From: Hydractinia symbiolongicarpus
Taxonomy: Eukaryota; Cnidaria; Hydrozoa; Anthoathecata; Hydractiniidae
DNA: 64,000 nucleotides
NCBI RefSeq assembly: GCF_029227915.1
Contig: NC_079884.1
Span: forward strand, 7,874,001-7,938,000
Direction of reading: 5' to 3'
The translations under genes and the position numbers were made by a program. Shown piece by piece: positions 60,646-64,000 of this stretch. Within the stretch, counting starts at the first letter, position 1, and each line of letters begins with the position of its first letter. The notes under the pieces are model-generated. The model did not search any database. It saw nothing but the letters and a program-made list of their open reading frames with translations, and had not been told where the DNA came from.

Positions 60646-62464
60646 ACCCGTACGCGAAATTAACATTGCATGAGCATTGAGGGAAGAAGAATTAAATTAA
60701 CATTATAGATACAATTTAAATATTATTTAAGTCGGGAATACTTTGTAGATAGTTCGATTGTTGTTTCTCTCTTGGCTTTTCTGCATGAACACGCATCGTT
60801 AACAAGCTAAATATAAATAGTCAGAGTCAAAGTCAGCGAAACGAAGTAATTATAAACATAATGTAAAAAGGCATTTTCGTCCCCATGCCACTTTCACAAT
60901 AGCTTCAACTTTCATGGAAACGGCTGAACCGGGCAGGGGAAAATTCACACGATAATCTCAATTACCTTGATGCGATTTAATCTTGCATGGTTGCTCAACA
61001 GTGATTGGTTTACTTGGAAAAATTAATGGAAGGGAACCGGCTACTAGCTTGCGCGCACTGAATGTCTTACCTGTCGTCGTAAAAACATGTATTTGAATTA
61101 GGTAATAGCGTATGAGTTCGATGAATGACGATAAAAATGAAAAAATCTTCTAACCTTCTTCTTTTTGTTTTTTCTTTCAAACTCAGTTTTAAAATCAAAG
61201 AACTCAAATTAAAATGCAAAAAAAGGCAAAAAAAGCCGTGGTGGCAACTCATGCCGGTACTATTTTTAGCATATGCATGCTATTTGCCAAAGCTATATTT
61301 CAAAACTACCTATTTTTTGAGCGTATTCCATACTGAAAGTCATGGTTTAAACAAAACCACTACGAGCATACCCGTAGTTCGGCATTGCAGAAAGATTTTT
61401 TTTGTCCAGTGTCGAACATCAAGTATACTCGTAGTAACTGTTTTCCAAGAAGCTGATATATTGCAGCATTTTTGAACAATTTTTAAGGAAACTCTTGCAT
61501 TGCAGTCTATTTTAGAGTTTTCTTTGATAATTTAAAGCTGTCAGAACAAAAATACCTTGGTTTTTATTTGGCTTGCACTTGGTAGAATGAGTAAAAAAGG
61601 TGAGGATTTTACGATTTTTTATATCATATCTTTTTATAACATATATGTATAATAATTACTTTATATGTCATTTTAGTGGAAAGATATGAGATATTCATTC
61701 GTCTAGATTACAGCTATATTTTCCCGCAAAGTCCAAAATCATTCACCCAAAAAAAAGTAAACACATGGCCAACATTTAAAAACAAACCTTTCCTTTACTT
61801 AGAAAAATAAGATTCACGTGACTAGAATAGGCCAATCAGTTTCAATTTGATATCATTTGAAATCATATGCTAAAAGTACGAGTATACTCGTAGTTGGCAA
61901 ATAAGTGACGCCTCGAGTATACTCGTAGTTGGCAGTCAACGTGTTAAGACAACTGGGTAGTGCGCAAGAAGCCATATTATTTTAAACAAGGATTCGCCGT
62001 TATTCATCAAACATGTGGAACTTTATTTTACAAATCAAATCCTAGGCGCAAAGTTTCGCTTCTCATCCCAGGGGTCTGAATATGAGATTCTAACAAGTGA
62101 CGCCAGGCACATATTATACTGTGCTCACTTGCAAAATGGCAAACAAGTGAGGTGAAGGCTTAAGAAGATGAGGTAAACATTGTCTGGTTTCTTGAATACT
62201 GTAGTGATTTTAACAAAATAAACTTTAAATTGTTTTTTCTGAAGATGTTATGAGTCGATTCACGTCAAATTTATTCTTCTCGGGAGGTAAGTTTTAATTT
62301 GCTTTACAAAGATTAGAAAAATAAGAATGGCAATATGTCGCAGTCATTAGCTAGCTACATCTGAGACAAGTCGTCAAGTATTACAACCATTTTAATCATA
62401 AAATAAGATTTAGAAAAAAACACATCATTTCGCATAGTCCTGTGGTTATGGAGTGCGCTTCGCA
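60646..62464. other. Intergenic; palindrome cluster, no gene seen
   Basis: AT-rich DNA with four related palindromic sites (61360-61379, 61421-61436, 61876-61898, 61913-61935) and no defensible exon. Confidence 0.45.
61876..61935. repeat. Paired CGAGTATACTCG palindromes
   Basis: Two perfect 12-base palindromes, each followed by TAGTTGGCA, are spaced 35 bases apart. Two degenerate relatives sit at 61360-61379 and 61421-61436. Confidence 0.7.
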
Positions 62465-62474
62465 GCCACAAGAT

Positions 62475-62813
62475 AGATAGATGTGCATATTTTACATGGC
62501 TAGCCTCATAAATATCGAGGGATATACCCTGTCTATTATTTCCAGGAGGGGCCATGGCGTAGATGGAGAGTCCTAGAGTATTTAATGCTCATTTTGAGCT
62601 ACGCAGACCCAATTAGAGCCCGCGCTCTACTAGACAACTCCCGGCAACATCCAACGACCCACACAGTGTGCCATCTTCCCAATTTCCCTCACATGGCTTG
62701 GGTTAACCCGGGGCTATGGTAACATTCACTCGCCCATGTTGAATCGCCGTCAAGAGGAATCGAACCCCGGTCTCCCGCACAGAGTGCGAGAGCTATAACC
62801 ACTAATCTACAGT
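62475..62813 (-). mobile_element. tRNA-derived SINE with 10-bp target-site duplications
   Basis: A full-length member of the family seen at 4139-4331. It is flanked by GCCACAAGAT on both sides (62465-62474 and 62814-62823). The tRNA-like head on the minus strand carries TTAGTGGTTATAGCTC (A-box region) and the B-box GGTTCGATTCC. The tail ends in a short ATCT repeat. Confidence 0.85.
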
Positions 62814-62823
62814 GCCACAAGAT

Positions 62824-63509
62824 CTGTGGATGGTCCACAGAGCGGGCATGTATAACAATTGCGTTTATTGCCGGTGTATGCTTAATTTATACATTTTGAA
62901 CACAGGACCCACATCGATAACAGAGTTTCCAACATTGAAGTGGCTATCCTGTATAAATATTCAGAAAAATAAATAATTGGGATGTGTATCATGCAACTAG
63001 GACGTTTCTGCTAATTCCTTTTTTGCTTGATCCTGCACAAATAATACCTACCCTCATCAGTATTTTTGCAAAGTTGTTTTAAGGGATGGCTTATATCTGA
63101 AACCTTAAAGTTGTATAGCGAGTGGATTTGCCAAATTGTAATGAGAGCTTTTTGTTTAGATAATCACATAATACACATGCTCTGGGTGCTAAGACTAGCT
63201 AAGCTATAGCTAGCTACCTAGCTAGCTAGCCATTTTTTTAACACTTTTTAGTTGCCAAAATTAATCAATACAAGATCACGTAGCTGTAAACAAACGATCA
63301 AATAAAAAATTCTTTTTTAATAGTGAACGTAGCTCCCAGCTTTTGGCTTTAGCTAAGCTAGCTAGCTAGCTATATATTTACACATCAGTATCGTTTTTGT
63401 TCGTTATTACATGATTCCGTCTTCCCCTGGGAACGAACGTACTTTTTAAATGGCTTTTCTATAACAAACATGTAAAAAGCAGTATGGTATAACATTCATA
63501 TCAGTATCC
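62824..63509. other. Intergenic; GCTA-rich microsatellites
   Basis: Runs of GCTAGCTAGCT occur near 63200-63232 and 63350-63372. No exon seen. Confidence 0.5.
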
Positions 63510-63712
63510 CTAACAGATCACACCTTCCTTTTCTGCAGCAGATGGTTTTGTTTTGGTGGATTTGATTACACCAGATCGTGTTATAAAATTTCTGGGAATG
63601 TCGAAAAACAACCAGAGTACAATTTTACGGACCTTATCGGGGTCTGCTGGGTGTTTCGGGGGCACACTTTCGCGGAACAGAACTGGAGGAACAGAAATGC
63701 TTCTGACCATTG
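63510..63712. other. Coding-like, GC-richer segment; strand ambiguous
   Basis: Both strands are open over about 200 bases that are GC-richer than the surroundings. On plus, a textbook acceptor (CCTTCCTTTTCTGCAG) precedes DGFVLVDLITPDRVIKFLG and so on to a stop. On minus, an ATG frame of 66 codons reads MVRSISVPPVLFRESVPPKH. I recognise neither. It is probably an exon, since such composition is otherwise seen here only in genes. Confidence 0.3.
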
Positions 63713-64000
63713 TGCACTTAAAATGATTACAACCATGTGAGTAAAAATATTCCTTTTTAACTTATGCTATCTTAAGAAAAAGACTTTGAATTGTATAAAT
63801 ATTCACATTAATGTCCTGATTGTAAGAACTCAAGTTATCTTAACAACTTATCAGAGAAATAGAAGATTTCTTGACGCGTTGATTATCTGGCGACAGGTGA
63901 ATCTTTTCGGTCAGACATGTATACATGAATACACTTCTTTTTTAAACATTTTAAGGAACACTTTGCACAGCTGACATATTATTTCATTATTATCATTTCA

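Overview
The window is eukaryotic, AT-rich and intron-bearing. Exons are short, splice sites are GT-AG, and every gene is embedded in non-coding DNA packed with small transposable elements. The gene set points to an early-branching animal, most likely a cnidarian: hamartin/TSC1, an NMDA-like ionotropic glutamate receptor, an MFSD6-like transporter, a P2X7-type C-terminal zinc domain, and a PPP1R-like ankyrin protein. That placement is an inference from family content and style, not from a diagnostic marker. There is no operon logic, and I see no functional coupling between neighbouring genes.

Layout. 1-4606 is one copy of a non-coding segment repeated almost perfectly at 12325-16935. Between the copies lies a seven-exon TSC1 gene (minus, 4592-10071). 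Its last exon runs straight into the left copy and stops four codons later. The simplest reading is a recent tandem duplication of about 12.3 kb that cut TSC1, with an intact TSC1 expected to the left of the window. 17454-18836 (minus) is an intronless MFSD6-like transporter. It is followed by a transposon-rich stretch (19-22.5 kb) and then by a five-exon glutamate receptor (minus, 23565-29282; 1244 codons).

29.3-39 kb is a gene desert with hairpins, Helitron-like mini-elements and a tRNA-derived SINE. 39848-40357 (minus) is a two-exon gene for a 77-residue Cys-containing membrane protein. 43771-44376 (minus) encodes an ankyrin protein. 44.4-52 kb is largely empty except for a foldback with arms of about 110 bp. 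52128-55068 (minus) is a five-exon gene for a 306-residue tail-anchored coiled-coil protein that I do not recognise. 57.4-58.9 kb is a decayed LINE. It abuts plus-strand exons of a P2X7-C-domain gene (58966-60645) whose last exon looks frameshifted. The right end (60.6-64 kb) carries palindromes, a SINE with clean target-site duplications and one ambiguous coding-like segment.

The most notable findings are the duplication/TSC1 breakpoint, two related TA-flanked elements that almost fill the introns they occupy, the small spliced genes that ORF scanning alone would miss, and the inverted-repeat frame around the transporter gene. I found no CRISPR array, rRNA gene or functional tRNA gene, and nothing I can call a new multi-gene system. 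All exon models were assembled by eye from splice consensus, reading phase and remembered family sequence, and have not been tested against transcripts.
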